Source: an uncultured Anaerolineae bacterium
GTDB lineage: Bacteria > Chloroflexota > Anaerolineae > Aggregatilineales > Phototrophicaceae
DNA length: 64,000 nt
Direction of reading: 5' to 3'
Assembly: GCA_937995825.1 (NCBI GenBank)
Contig: CALKJO010000016.1
Location: 82,370 to 146,369 of the forward strand
The notes beneath the pieces are model-generated. The model worked only from the letters and a program-made list of their open reading frames with translations, was not told the origin of the DNA and made no database searches. Of the stretch, positions 9,048-18,514 are shown one piece after another (positions within the stretch are counted from its first letter, which is position 1; each line of letters opens with the position of its first letter). A program made the translations under genes and the position numbers.

Positions 9048-10583
9048 TCACAGTCCGCGCACAAATAGCACTGCCGCGCCTTGAGACGCCCAGTCGAAAA
9101 TCGGCTGCGCAGCAAACGTGCCAAGCAGCAGCACCGCCAGCGTGGTGATTGCCAGCGTCCACACATACGGCTGCGCGACCGGGATCACCTGCTCCTCGAA
9201 CTGCCCATGATCGACATACATGATCTTGACCACGATCAGGTAGTAATAGAGCGCGACAATGGCATTCAGCACGCCGACAATCGCCAACCAGACTAACCCC
9301 GCATCGACCGCCGCCTGAAAGAGGAAGAACTTGCCGAAGAAGCCCGCCGCCGGCGGCACGCCCGCCAGCGACAGCAGCGCAATCGTCATCGTCAGCGCCA
9401 GCCAGGGATTGCGCCGGCTCAGTCCCGCCAGATCAGCGATGTTTTCGCTGCCGGTCGCCTCGCTGAAGACGATCACCACTGCGAACGCAAGCAGGTTGGT
9501 GAAGGTATACATGAACATGTAAAAGCCGATGGCGGCGATGCTGTTCTGACCGCCTGCGCTGAGCGCCGCTACGCCGATCAGCGTGTAGCCCGCCTGCGCG
9601 ATCGATGAATATGCCAGCAGACGCTTGATGTTCTTCTGCGCCAGCGCAACCGCATTGCCCAGCGTCATCGACACGACCGCCAGCACCGACGCCAACTGCA
9701 CCCAAAAAGAGGCGATCTCCTGCCCATTCAGCACTAGCCCCTCCGGGAAAACGACGACGAAAAAGCGCGCAATGACCGCAAAGCTCGCCGCTTTGCTCGC
9801 CACGCTCAGAAATGCCGTCACAGGGGTTGGCGCGCCTTCATACACGTCCGGCGTCCAGAAATGGAACGGCACAGCGCCGATCTTGAAGCCGAAGCCGACC
9901 ACAACCAGCACCATCGCGATCAGCACCGGGACGCTGTTGGCGCTGAACGGCTCGCTGCCCAGATACTCGGCAATTGCCGCGATGCTGGTCTGACCGGTGA
10001 AGCCGTAGAGCAGGCTGAAGCCGTAAAGCAGTATCGCTGATGCGAATGATCCAAACAGGAAATACTTCATCCCGCTTTCAGACGAACGGCGATCATCGCG
10101 GCGGAATGCCGCCAGCACGTACAGCGGAATGGTGACGGTTTCCAATGCCAGAAAGATCATGATCAGGTCTGCCGCGCCCGCCAGCAGCACGCCGCCGAGC
10201 GACGACACGATGATGATCAGGTAGAACTCGCCCTTGCGCCCGACGCCCGTCGATCCGCTGGCGATCAGCGCCGTCAGCGCGCCCGCGACCAGCACGATCA
10301 CCTTGAAAATCTGCGCCAGCGCGTCATGGCGCAGCATCCCACCCCAATACGTGCCTTCCTGCACGCCCAATCCAGCGACCGCCGTGCTAATCGGAACGGG
10401 GAACCACAGGATCAGATACAGCGCCGCTGTCGCGATCAGACCGATGAAGGTCACGAGCGCAAGATTGGGGCGCTGGCTGTCGGGGAGCTGCAAATCAAGA
10501 AACAGCACTACAATCGCCATGATCGTCAAGCCGATCTCCGGCGCGACGACTCCCAGGCTTGCCGCTAAGTCAAATGGCTGCAC
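9048..10583 (-). CDS. nuoN: NADH-quinone oxidoreductase subunit N
   Basis: 511 residues, about 14 membrane helices, normal for the antiporter-like subunit next to the quinone module of complex I. Recognisable family stretches include EFYLIIIVSSLGGVLLAGA, FFKIGAVPFHFWTPDVYEG-like sequence with the conserved Lys/His channel residues, LAYSSIAQAGY and LSLAGVPPAAGFFGKF. Start is GTG at 10583 with a near-perfect AAGGAGGA ribosome site 7 nt upstream, which decides the start. Last gene of the nuo operon; overlaps nothing but lies 12 nt after nuoM. Confidence 0.96.
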   Translation of the reverse strand: MQPFDLAASLGVVAPEIGLTIMAIVVLFLDLQLPDSQRPNLALVTFIGLIATAALYLILWFPVPISTAVAGLGVQEGTYWGGMLRHDALAQIFKVIVLVAGALTALIASGSTGVGRKGEFYLIIIVSSLGGVLLAGAADLIMIFLALETVTIPLYVLAAFRRDDRRSSESGMKYFLFGSFASAILLYGFSLLYGFTGQTSIAAIAEYLGSEPFSANSVPVLIAMVLVVVGFGFKIGAVPFHFWTPDVYEGAPTPVTAFLSVASKAASFAVIARFFVVVFPEGLVLNGQEIASFWVQLASVLAVVSMTLGNAVALAQKNIKRLLAYSSIAQAGYTLIGVAALSAGGQNSIAAIGFYMFMYTFTNLLAFAVVIVFSEATGSENIADLAGLSRRNPWLALTMTIALLSLAGVPPAAGFFGKFFLFQAAVDAGLVWLAIVGVLNAIVALYYYLIVVKIMYVDHGQFEEQVIPVAQPYVWTLAITTLAVLLLGTFAAQPIFDWASQGAAVLFVRGL

Positions 10584-10595
10584 GCTGCTTCCTCC

Positions 10596-12308
10596 TTAAA
10601 CCAAGCCCAGAATCGCCAGCACTGGGCGCACGCCGGCTTGCAGCATCGGCTCCATGATCGCCGGATACACGCCCAGAATGACCAGCGGCGCGCCCAAAAA
10701 CAACAGCACGAACTTCTCGCGGGTGCTGATGTCGTCCACATCGGGGAATCTGGCGCGGTCAAACGCGCCGAAGAAGACCGTTGCCGTGACACGCAGCACA
10801 TACGCCGCCGTGATCACGATACCCAGCGCCGCCAGCATGACGATCACCGAATAGTAGTTGCTCAACTGGAACGCGCCAATCGTCAGCGTGATCTGCTCAG
10901 ACGCTGCCCAGATGCCCGCAAAGATCGGGAATTCTGCGACGAACCCGCTCAGCCCAGGCATCCCCATGCTGGTCAGACCGCCGAGGATGAAGGCGAAGCC
11001 GACCCAAGGCATGACTTGGATGAAGCCGCCTAAACTGGGGATGTCGCGGGTGTGCGCACGGTCATAAACCATGCCGACGCAGCCGAAGAAGAGCGCTGTC
11101 ATCGCGCCGTGACTGAACATCTGCAAGCCCGCGCCGGTCATGCCGACCAGATTCATCGACGCGAAGCCCATGCTGACCAATCCCATATGGCTGACCGATG
11201 AGAAGCCGATGACATATTTGAAGTCGCGCTGTCGGAAAGCGATGAACGCGCCGTAGACCACATTGATCAGCGTCAGGAAGACGATCCAGGGCAGATGGAC
11301 ATGCGCGCCCTCTGGCAAGAGCTGAACGCCGCAGCGCAGCGCCGCATACGCGCCGAGCTTCATCAGCACGCCCGCGTGGATCATCGAGACCGCCGTTGGC
11401 GCGGCGACGTGACCATCCGGCGACCAGTTATGGAAGGGGAACACGCCCGCCAGGATGCCAAAGCCCAGGAACACGAACGGGAACCAGAGCTTGGCGAAGG
11501 TCAAGCCGTCGATGCCGGCGTAGCCCAGCACATCGAACGCGCCGTTCTCCGCCGCCAGCGTGATCGAGGTCATATTGAAGCTGAACGGAGCCGCGTCAGC
11601 GGGGAGAATGCCTGCCGTTTTCGCCGCTTCGAAGATGGCTGCGCCTTCGCCCGTGAAGAAGGCATTTGCCGTGATCACCATCGCGATCACGCCGATCAGC
11701 GCCACCACCGACCCGACCAGGATATACAAGGTCAGCTTCATCGCAGCATACTCGCGAAGCTGCACCCACCCCCAGGTTGCGATCAGCAGATACATCGGAA
11801 AGATCGCCAGCTCATAGAAGAAGAACAGGACGAACAGGTCAACTGCTACAAACACGCCGTAGACGCCAGCGACCAGCAGCAGGAAAAACGCCATAAATTC
11901 GCGCGTTCGATCCTCGATGCGCCAGCTCACCAGCACGCCCGCCACTGCGACCATGCCCGTCAGCAGCACCATCGGCGCGGACAAGCCATCGACCGCGAGA
12001 TGGTAGCTGATGCCCAAACTGGCGATCCACGGGACGCGCTCCTCAAATGCGAGCGTCTCCCTGAACATCTGTGTCCCGACGGATGTGCCGCCCGCCTCGA
12101 TCAGCGCTGCCTGATTGGCGACGACCGCAGTCACCTGGTTGTTGTAGTTGAGAAACACGAACAAGCTGAGGATGAAGACCGCGCCCGCCGCCGCAATCGC
12201 GATGCCGCGTATCAGGTCTTTCTGCTCACTTTTGAAAAAGAGGATGATCACCGCCGCGATAATCGGGATGAAGATGATCATGCTCAGGACAGGAAAAGTC
12301 GATTCCAT
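10596..12308 (-). CDS. nuoM: NADH-quinone oxidoreductase subunit M (second copy in operon)
   Basis: 570 residues with about 14 helices. Proton-channel signatures are present: FFYELAIFPMYLLIATWG with the conserved Glu, FPFHNWSPDGHVAAPTAVS, VIGFSSVSHMGLVSMGFA and GMPGLSGFVAEFPIF. Proton-pumping antiporter-like subunit of complex I in the inner membrane. ATG at 12308 has GGAGG about 10 nt upstream. Only 3 nt separate it from the preceding nuoM copy. The two NuoM proteins differ clearly in sequence, so this is an old duplication rather than a recent one. Confidence 0.95.
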   Translation of the reverse strand: MESTFPVLSMIIFIPIIAAVIILFFKSEQKDLIRGIAIAAAGAVFILSLFVFLNYNNQVTAVVANQAALIEAGGTSVGTQMFRETLAFEERVPWIASLGISYHLAVDGLSAPMVLLTGMVAVAGVLVSWRIEDRTREFMAFFLLLVAGVYGVFVAVDLFVLFFFYELAIFPMYLLIATWGWVQLREYAAMKLTLYILVGSVVALIGVIAMVITANAFFTGEGAAIFEAAKTAGILPADAAPFSFNMTSITLAAENGAFDVLGYAGIDGLTFAKLWFPFVFLGFGILAGVFPFHNWSPDGHVAAPTAVSMIHAGVLMKLGAYAALRCGVQLLPEGAHVHLPWIVFLTLINVVYGAFIAFRQRDFKYVIGFSSVSHMGLVSMGFASMNLVGMTGAGLQMFSHGAMTALFFGCVGMVYDRAHTRDIPSLGGFIQVMPWVGFAFILGGLTSMGMPGLSGFVAEFPIFAGIWAASEQITLTIGAFQLSNYYSVIVMLAALGIVITAAYVLRVTATVFFGAFDRARFPDVDDISTREKFVLLFLGAPLVILGVYPAIMEPMLQAGVRPVLAILGLV

Positions 12309-12311
12309 CTG

Positions 12312-13916
12312 TCACATGCCTCCGCTGAGGATGCTCGCTGTCGTCAAAATGTGCGTCACCGACGCATTGATCACATTCAGAATCCAGTTCGGCGCAAGAC
12401 CCGTAATCAGCATCAGCACCATCAGCGGCGCGATAGCGATGAACTCACGCAGCTCGATCTCCAGATGATAATCGCGCCAGTGCAGATTGAAAGGTCCGTG
12501 CAGGACAGCGCGAATGCCCTTGAGAATGTAACCGCCGGTGAACAGCAAGCCGATCATCGCGATCACCGTCAGCCAGGTATAGACCGACCACGCGCCGCGC
12601 ACGACCATGAACTCGCTGACGAAGCCGTTCAAGCCTGGCAGACCGAGGCTCGCCATACTGGTGAAGATGAAGATGCCGCCGTAGATCGGCGCGCGCACCC
12701 ACAAGCCGCCGTACTGCGTCATATCGCGGGTGTGGGTCTTGTGATAAATCGCCCCCGCCAGCAGGAACATGCCCGCCGAACTCAGCCCATGATTGAACAT
12801 CTGCATGACCGCGCCATTGGTGGCGATGATTGCGCTCTGCATATGTGCGCTCGTGCCATGCAGCCACTGCTGAGCGTATGCCAGCGCAGTGACCGCCAGC
12901 CCCATCGCCACAAAACCCATGTGGTTGACTGAGCTGTATGCCACCAGCCGCTTGATGTCCGTTTGCCCGAAGGCAGCGAATGCCCCCAGCACCACGCCGA
13001 GCATCGCCAGAAAAGCGAAGATGCCTGCCCAGTTGGTGACAAAGCCGAGGATGTTCACATCGGCGATCCAGACATCGGGGAAGAGCGGAATGACCAGCCG
13101 CAGAAAGCCATACGCGCCGAGCTTGAGCATGACACCCGCCAGCAGCATCGATCCGGCGGTCGGCGCTTCGGAGTGCGCATCCGGCAGCCAGGTGTGGAAG
13201 GGCCAGACCGGGACTTTGATCGCAAAGGCGATGAAGAAGCCGAGGAACGCCAGCGCCTTGACCGTCTGGATCGGCAGACCGAGGAACGTGCCATCTGTGC
13301 CGGTGAATGTGGGCCAGATTTGCGCCAGTTCCGGGATGCTGAACGTCCCGGCGGTCACGCCGACCAACTGCACCGCCAGCAGCATCCCCAGCGATCCGCC
13401 CATCGAATAGATGAAGAACTTGGTCGCTGCGTATTTGCGGTTGGGACCGCCCCACTGGTCGATGATGAAGAACATCGGCACGAGCGTCAGTTCGTAGAAC
13501 AGGAAGAAGATCATCATGTCCATCGCGACGAACACGCCGAACAGCCCCGCCTGGAAGAACAGCAGCAGCGCCATATGCGTGTTGACGCGCTCCTCGACTT
13601 CAAAGCTGATCAGCACCGCCAGCGGTGTCAGCACGCCCGTCAGCAGGATCATCGACGCGCTGATGCCGTCGATGCCGATGTGCCAGCTTGCGTTCAGCAC
13701 CGTGAACCAGGGCGCTTGAATGACCATCTGAAAGTCTGGTGACGCCGCGTTGTAGGCGAAGAATACCGCTGCCGCGATCCCGCCGATGACCGCCGACGCC
13801 CCCAGCGCAGCGACCCGCGCGATCAGGCGGTTCTGCGGCAGGAGCAGCAGCGCCAGCGCCGCAACTGCGGGGGCAAAGACTAAGAACGAAAGGACATCAA
13901 TACCAACAATCGTCAT
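12312..13916 (-). CDS. nuoM: NADH-quinone oxidoreductase subunit M (first copy, next to nuoL)
   Basis: 534 residues, about 14 helices. Key stretches: FFLFYELTLVPMFFIIDQWG with the channel Glu, VPVWPFHTWLPDAHSEAPT, RLVAYSSVNHMGFVAMGL and LGLPGLNGFVSEFMV. It is closer in these motifs to ordinary bacterial NuoM than the neighbouring copy. Encoded 13 nt after nuoL, start ATG at 13916 with a purine-rich GGGGGAAG upstream. Together with the second copy it would give the complex one extra antiporter-like pump ('2M' type). Confidence 0.95.
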   Translation of the reverse strand: MTIVGIDVLSFLVFAPAVAALALLLLPQNRLIARVAALGASAVIGGIAAAVFFAYNAASPDFQMVIQAPWFTVLNASWHIGIDGISASMILLTGVLTPLAVLISFEVEERVNTHMALLLFFQAGLFGVFVAMDMMIFFLFYELTLVPMFFIIDQWGGPNRKYAATKFFIYSMGGSLGMLLAVQLVGVTAGTFSIPELAQIWPTFTGTDGTFLGLPIQTVKALAFLGFFIAFAIKVPVWPFHTWLPDAHSEAPTAGSMLLAGVMLKLGAYGFLRLVIPLFPDVWIADVNILGFVTNWAGIFAFLAMLGVVLGAFAAFGQTDIKRLVAYSSVNHMGFVAMGLAVTALAYAQQWLHGTSAHMQSAIIATNGAVMQMFNHGLSSAGMFLLAGAIYHKTHTRDMTQYGGLWVRAPIYGGIFIFTSMASLGLPGLNGFVSEFMVVRGAWSVYTWLTVIAMIGLLFTGGYILKGIRAVLHGPFNLHWRDYHLEIELREFIAIAPLMVLMLITGLAPNWILNVINASVTHILTTASILSGGM

Positions 13917-13929
13917 GCTTCCCCCTACC

Positions 13930-16335
13930 TCATGGCGTCCCGACAGCAGCCGACGATCCGCCTGCCGACAGCGCGAACACGACCGCGATCACGATTGCCA
14001 TCACCGCCACGAGCAGCAGATACTGCTGGATGCGACCGGTCTGAATCCAGCGGATGATAAACCCGAAGCGCGCCACCAGCTCAGGCACGCCGTCCAGCAA
14101 GCCATCGATCAGCCAGGTGTTCATCATCTTCAGGAAATCGCCGATCCAGGTGAAAACGCGCGCGATCAGATGCAGGAAACCATCGATCACGCCCTTGTCG
14201 ATGAACAGATAGGCGACGTTCCTGGAAACCCACTGCGACGGCTTGACGAACGCCGCGATGTACAGTTCATCGAAGTAGTACTTGTTCCTGAGCGTGGTGT
14301 GCACGCTCGGGCTGAGGATTTTGATCAGCGGATCGGGTTCGCCCGCCGCCAGCGGCTTGCGCCCATACATCATGTAGCCCAGTCCCAGCCCACCCAGCGC
14401 CACTATGAACGACACCAGCACGGGGAAAGCATCGAATGCCAGCGTGGACGGCTGCATCTCCGCGATCAGGGTGTATTTGAGAAATTCTTTGAATGGAATG
14501 CCGTTCGGGGACAGGATGCCGCCCAAAATCGGGAAGCCCGGATTGACGCCGACGAACCCGGCGAAGATGGCGAAGACCGCCAGGATGATCAGCGGCAGCG
14601 TCATCGTCGCGCTGACGATGCCCTCACCGAGACTGGCATGTTTTGCCTCTTCCGTGCGCGGCTCACCCAGAAATGTCAGGCAGAGCTGGCGCGCCGTGTA
14701 GAATGCGGTCAGGAACGCCGCCAGCGCCAGGAAGATGAAGACCAGCGTATGAGGCCCGAAGCCCTCCGTCAGACCATGCCAGGCGTCCGCCAGAATTTCA
14801 TCCTTCGACCAGAAACCCGCCGTGATCAGCGGAAAGCCCGCCAACGACAGCCCGCCGATCAGGAAGGTGATGAATGTGACCGGCATGGTCTTGCGCAGAC
14901 CGCCCATGTTCATCATGTCCTGCGGATCGAAGCGCGGCGCGCCGCCTTCTGGCTCGCGGTAGGTGGCGTCAGTGTGTTCATCATGCCTATGTTCGGCGGG
15001 CGCTGCGTCATGGTCTTCAGCGTGTTCGGCAGGTTCATCGTGCGCGTGGTCGCCGTGCGCGTGGACATGATGTTCACCGTGTTCCATGCCGTGAATGACC
15101 GCGCCGGACGCCATGAAGAGCAGCGCCTTGAAGAACGCATGGGTGATCAGGTGGAAGGTCGCGGCGATATACGCGCCGATGCCGAGCGCCGCAACCATGA
15201 AGCCCAACTGCGAGATGGTCGAGTATGCCAGCACTTTCTTCACATCGTTCTGCGCGACTGCAATCGTCGCGGCGAACAGCGCTGTGACCGATCCGACCAG
15301 CGCCATGAACATCAGCGGCGCGGTGAACTCGCCATCATGCGGATGTCCGCCGATCTCGAACAGCGGATACATCCGGATCAGCGCGTAAATCCCCGCGCTG
15401 ACCATCGCGGCGGCATGGATCATCGCGCTGACGGGGGTCGGACCCTCCATCGCATCCGGCAGCCAGACATGCAGCGGGAACTGCGCCGACTTGCCGACCG
15501 TCCCGATGATCAGGAAAATCCCGATCAGCCCCGCCGCGCTCAGTCCGCCAAAGATGACCGCTGGCGTCGTCGCCAGATGCTCCAGCACTTCGGCGTTATA
15601 GACGATCTCGCGAAAGCTGAGCGTCCCCGTCTCTGCAAAAAGATAGGCGATGCCCAGCAGCATGATCACGTCGGCGATGCGGGTCGTTGTGAAGGCTTTG
15701 ATCGCGGCTTTATAGGCGCTCGGCTTCTCAAACCAGAAGCCGATCAGCATATATGAACATAGACCCATGACTTCCCAGCCGACGAACAGCAGCAGCAGGT
15801 TGTCCGCGACGACCAGCGTCAGCATCGCGCCCGCGAACAGCGCGATCAGGCTGAAAAAGCGCGCCTGACGCGGATCGTTCGCCATGTAGCCGATGCTGTA
15901 GATGAAGATCATCAGACATGCCAGCGGAACCATGATCAGCATGATCGTCGTCAGCGGATCGACCAGCACGCCCATGCGGAACTGCGTCAGCCCAGTTGCC
16001 ATCCAGTCGAGCGCGCTGGCGTGGACATCCTGACCGAGCTTGCCGCCGATGCCGTCCGCATTCAGCCCGAAAGCATTGCCGACGACCGCTAAGCTGATCA
16101 GCCATGCCATGACGATCCCGCTCATGCCGACGATGATGCTGACGGCTCGGCTCCAATTGGTGACCACTGGCACAAGCATCCCGTCGTAGTCGGGGTGATG
16201 CCCGCCGTACTGTGGGCTGGTCGCGGGGATCAAGCGGCTGCGGTTGGTTAGCAGCGTGATGATCACAAATCCCAGCAGCGGCCCGACCGGGATCAACCAG
16301 GGTAGAAAATTCGGGTCATTGATGTTGAAATTCAT
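13930..16335 (-). CDS. nuoL: NADH-quinone oxidoreductase subunit L (long form with His-rich loop)
   Basis: 801 residues, against about 610-650 in common homologues. The antiporter core is intact: RFFSLIALFAGAMLTLVVA, FVGWEVMGLCSYMLIGFW, FPLHVWLPDAMEGPTPVSA, VLAYSTISQLGFMVAALG, and the C-terminal lateral helix region. Around residues 415-465 there is an inserted hydrophilic loop extremely rich in His, Asp and Glu, just after the helix ending FMASGAVIHGMEHGEHH. Function: distal proton pump whose long lateral helix clamps the other antiporter subunits. ATG at 16335, six nt after GAAGGG; starts 2 nt after the nuoK stop. The His-rich loop could bind metal or be a simple linker. Confidence 0.95.
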   Translation of the reverse strand: MNFNINDPNFLPWLIPVGPLLGFVIITLLTNRSRLIPATSPQYGGHHPDYDGMLVPVVTNWSRAVSIIVGMSGIVMAWLISLAVVGNAFGLNADGIGGKLGQDVHASALDWMATGLTQFRMGVLVDPLTTIMLIMVPLACLMIFIYSIGYMANDPRQARFFSLIALFAGAMLTLVVADNLLLLFVGWEVMGLCSYMLIGFWFEKPSAYKAAIKAFTTTRIADVIMLLGIAYLFAETGTLSFREIVYNAEVLEHLATTPAVIFGGLSAAGLIGIFLIIGTVGKSAQFPLHVWLPDAMEGPTPVSAMIHAAAMVSAGIYALIRMYPLFEIGGHPHDGEFTAPLMFMALVGSVTALFAATIAVAQNDVKKVLAYSTISQLGFMVAALGIGAYIAATFHLITHAFFKALLFMASGAVIHGMEHGEHHVHAHGDHAHDEPAEHAEDHDAAPAEHRHDEHTDATYREPEGGAPRFDPQDMMNMGGLRKTMPVTFITFLIGGLSLAGFPLITAGFWSKDEILADAWHGLTEGFGPHTLVFIFLALAAFLTAFYTARQLCLTFLGEPRTEEAKHASLGEGIVSATMTLPLIILAVFAIFAGFVGVNPGFPILGGILSPNGIPFKEFLKYTLIAEMQPSTLAFDAFPVLVSFIVALGGLGLGYMMYGRKPLAAGEPDPLIKILSPSVHTTLRNKYYFDELYIAAFVKPSQWVSRNVAYLFIDKGVIDGFLHLIARVFTWIGDFLKMMNTWLIDGLLDGVPELVARFGFIIRWIQTGRIQQYLLLVAVMAIVIAVVFALSAGGSSAAVGTP

Positions 16336-16337
16336 GC

Positions 16338-16646
16338 TTATCCCTTCAGCAGGTTCACGTCCTCGACGACGGTTGAGCGCCGGTTGCGATAGATGGCGAG
16401 GACAATCGCCAGACCAATCGCCGCCTCAGCCGCCGCCACAACGAAAACGAACGCCGCGAATGCCTGCCCAGACATGTTCGTCGGCGTCACATAACGCCAG
16501 AACGCCACCAGATTGATGATGATCGCGTTGAGCATCAGCTCGACACTCATCAGGATCGCAACAGCGTTACGGCGCGATAAAACCCCATAGACGCCAATAC
16601 TGAACATGCCCGCTGCGACGATCAGGTACATCCAGAGCGGAACCAT
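16338..16646 (-). CDS. nuoK: NADH-quinone oxidoreductase subunit K
   Basis: 102 residues, three membrane helices, the family size. Contains MSVELMLNAIIINLVAF with the conserved Glu of helix 2 and FVFVVAAAEAAIGLAIVLA with the Glu of helix 3, both part of the proton path. ATG at 16646 overlaps the nuoJ stop by one base (TGATG) and has AGGAGG upstream; a GTG one codon earlier (GTGA overlap) is possible. The same frame is open much further upstream inside nuoJ, but that part has no NuoK similarity. Confidence 0.95.
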   Translation of the reverse strand: MVPLWMYLIVAAGMFSIGVYGVLSRRNAVAILMSVELMLNAIIINLVAFWRYVTPTNMSGQAFAAFVFVVAAAEAAIGLAIVLAIYRNRRSTVVEDVNLLKG

Positions 16647-17176
16647 CACGACACCTCCTGATCCCGCGCCACGACGATCGCGCCGATCATCGCGCCTGTG
16701 AGCAGCAGCGATGAGACCAAAAATGGCAGCACGTACTGATTCCCATCGACCAGCGCCACGCCCAGGTCTTCGGTCGTCGCCACCAGATCGGTCGGTGGCT
16801 GATTCGGGTTCGTCCCGCCATCGCCCCACACCGGCAGGATGACCCCCGTCAGCAGCAGCGCGAATAGGATCGCGCCGACCGCCGCGCTCGCCCACCACTG
16901 GCGGTTAACCACCTCCTTCAGCCGAGTCATGCCGCGCGTCAGCATCACCGCGAAGATGAATAGGATCGCAATCGCGCCGATGTAGACCAGCACTTGCACC
17001 GCTGCCAAAAAGGGCGCGCTCAGCAGCACAAAAAATCCTGCGCCGCCGAATAAGCTCAGGATCAGATAAAGCGCGCTGTGAATCAGGTTGCGCGTCGTCA
17101 CCAGACCGAGCGCGCCGCCCAGTCCGAAGACAGCGAAAATGAAAAAGGCGATTGTCTGCGGGTTCAATTCGAGCAT
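16646..17176 (-). CDS. nuoJ: NADH-quinone oxidoreductase subunit J
   Basis: 176 residues with five membrane helices. Typical NuoJ sequence includes VTTRNLIHSALYLILSLFGGAG, the VQVLVYIGAIAILFIFAVML helix with its pi-bulge glycine region, and a C-terminal helix LVSSLLLTGAMIGAIVVA. A polar Asn/Pro/Thr-rich loop (about 120-145) sits between helices 4 and 5. Start ATG at 17176 with AAGGGAA 8 nt upstream. Coupled to nuoK by a one-base overlap. Confidence 0.95.
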   Translation of the reverse strand: MLELNPQTIAFFIFAVFGLGGALGLVTTRNLIHSALYLILSLFGGAGFFVLLSAPFLAAVQVLVYIGAIAILFIFAVMLTRGMTRLKEVVNRQWWASAAVGAILFALLLTGVILPVWGDGGTNPNQPPTDLVATTEDLGVALVDGNQYVLPFLVSSLLLTGAMIGAIVVARDQEVS

Positions 17177-17248
17177 CGCTGTTTCCCTTGTCTTTCAGCA
17201 GAGAGGCGCACTTCACCCCGTGCGCCCCTGTCCCCCCATTCGTTCCAG

Positions 17249-18493
17249 CTACTGCGCTGTCACCATCTTCTGATCGTCCGCCACTGTGAGCGCCGTTGTG
17301 GTTGTGTCTTTCGCCCGCTGGCGGCGTCCAGCGTTGCGCACCATCGTCATGATGATCCCGCCCAGCAGCAGATGGCCCGCGAACATGATCGCCGCCGCCG
17401 GCACGTTTGCCAGAAAGTCATTCTCGAAGCCCGCCCCAGGCGCGATCCCAAGCTGACGCACCACCATCCACAAGCCAGCGGTCACTATCAGATTGACGAT
17501 TGCCACCGGAACGAGGAACTTCCAATTGAATGCCAGCATCTGGTCGATGCGAACGCGCGGCAGCGCGTTGCGCAGCAGCAGCGAAAAGACGTAAAACACC
17601 GCTCCCTTCGCGAACAGATAAACCACGCCAAGCAGCGGCGCATCATCGACAAACGGACCCACCCAACCGCCGAAGAACAGCAGCGCCAGCATCAGCCCAT
17701 TAGTCAGCACATGGACGAACTCGCCTGCGAAGAACAAGCCGAACTTCATGCCGGAATACTCGATGTTATAGCCCGCAACCAGCTCGGACTCGGCTTCGAT
17801 CAGGTCGAACGGCGCGCGTCCGGCTTCCGCCTGCGTCGAGATGAAGAGCAGAATCGCGGCAATCGGAGAGAAGAAGAAGAACCACATGCCGCGCTGACTG
17901 TTGACGATCTCCTGAATGCTCATGCTGCCCGCCAGCAGCACCGGGATCAGCAGCGCCAGCACCATCGGCACTTCGTAGCTGACCAACTGCGCGACCACGC
18001 GGAATGCGCCGAGCAGCGCGTACTTGTTATTGCTCGACCAGCCCGCCATCATGATCGCCAGCGTCCCAATCGATCCGACCGCCGCGACATACAGCACGCC
18101 GATGCTCAGATCGACGCCGACATGATACGGGCTGAACGGGATGACCGCCCACATCAGCACGACCGAAGTCACTGCGACAATCGGCGCGAGATTGAAGATC
18201 AGCCGATCCGCGCCGGCGGGCGTGATATCTTCTTTGGTGATCAGCTTGAGCGCATCGGCGACCGTTTGCAGCAGCCCCAACGGACCCACGCGGTTGGGTC
18301 CGATGCGATCCTGAACGCGCGCCGCAAACTTGCGCTCGACCCAGATCAAGCCGATCACGATCACCAGCGGCGCAATCGAAACCGCCAGCACGCCGAGCAA
18401 GATGCCGATGAATTCCGCCAATCCAGGATCGATCCCGCTGCTGATCAGGCAGGCGGCAGGGGTGTTGAGGATGTCAAGACACTGCGTTGGCAT
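17249..18493 (-). CDS. nuoH: NADH-quinone oxidoreductase subunit H
   Basis: 414 residues, eight or nine helices. Quinone-site signatures are clear: WVERKFAARVQDRIGPNRVGP, TKEDITPAGADR, AGWSSNNKYALLGAFR, VSYEVPM, EAGRAPFDLIEAESELVAGYNIEYSGMKF (split here in two recognised blocks) and RNALPRVRIDQ. Connects the membrane arm to the quinone cavity. The C-terminal ~50 residues are polar and Thr-rich. Start ATG at 18493 with GGAG upstream; 21 nt after nuoA. Confidence 0.96.
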   Translation of the reverse strand: MPTQCLDILNTPAACLISSGIDPGLAEFIGILLGVLAVSIAPLVIVIGLIWVERKFAARVQDRIGPNRVGPLGLLQTVADALKLITKEDITPAGADRLIFNLAPIVAVTSVVLMWAVIPFSPYHVGVDLSIGVLYVAAVGSIGTLAIMMAGWSSNNKYALLGAFRVVAQLVSYEVPMVLALLIPVLLAGSMSIQEIVNSQRGMWFFFFSPIAAILLFISTQAEAGRAPFDLIEAESELVAGYNIEYSGMKFGLFFAGEFVHVLTNGLMLALLFFGGWVGPFVDDAPLLGVVYLFAKGAVFYVFSLLLRNALPRVRIDQMLAFNWKFLVPVAIVNLIVTAGLWMVVRQLGIAPGAGFENDFLANVPAAAIMFAGHLLLGGIIMTMVRNAGRRQRAKDTTTTALTVADDQKMVTAQ

Positions 18494-18514
18494 GGGTCGC
18501 TTCTCCGCCTCTTT

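Noticed and set aside
11295..12932. 545-codon open frame on the plus strand
   Set aside because: Antisense to the two nuoM genes.
13786..15756. 656-codon open frame on the plus strand
   Set aside because: Lies antisense to nuoM and nuoL; Arg/His/Asp-rich translation is the usual shadow of GC-rich membrane-protein genes.
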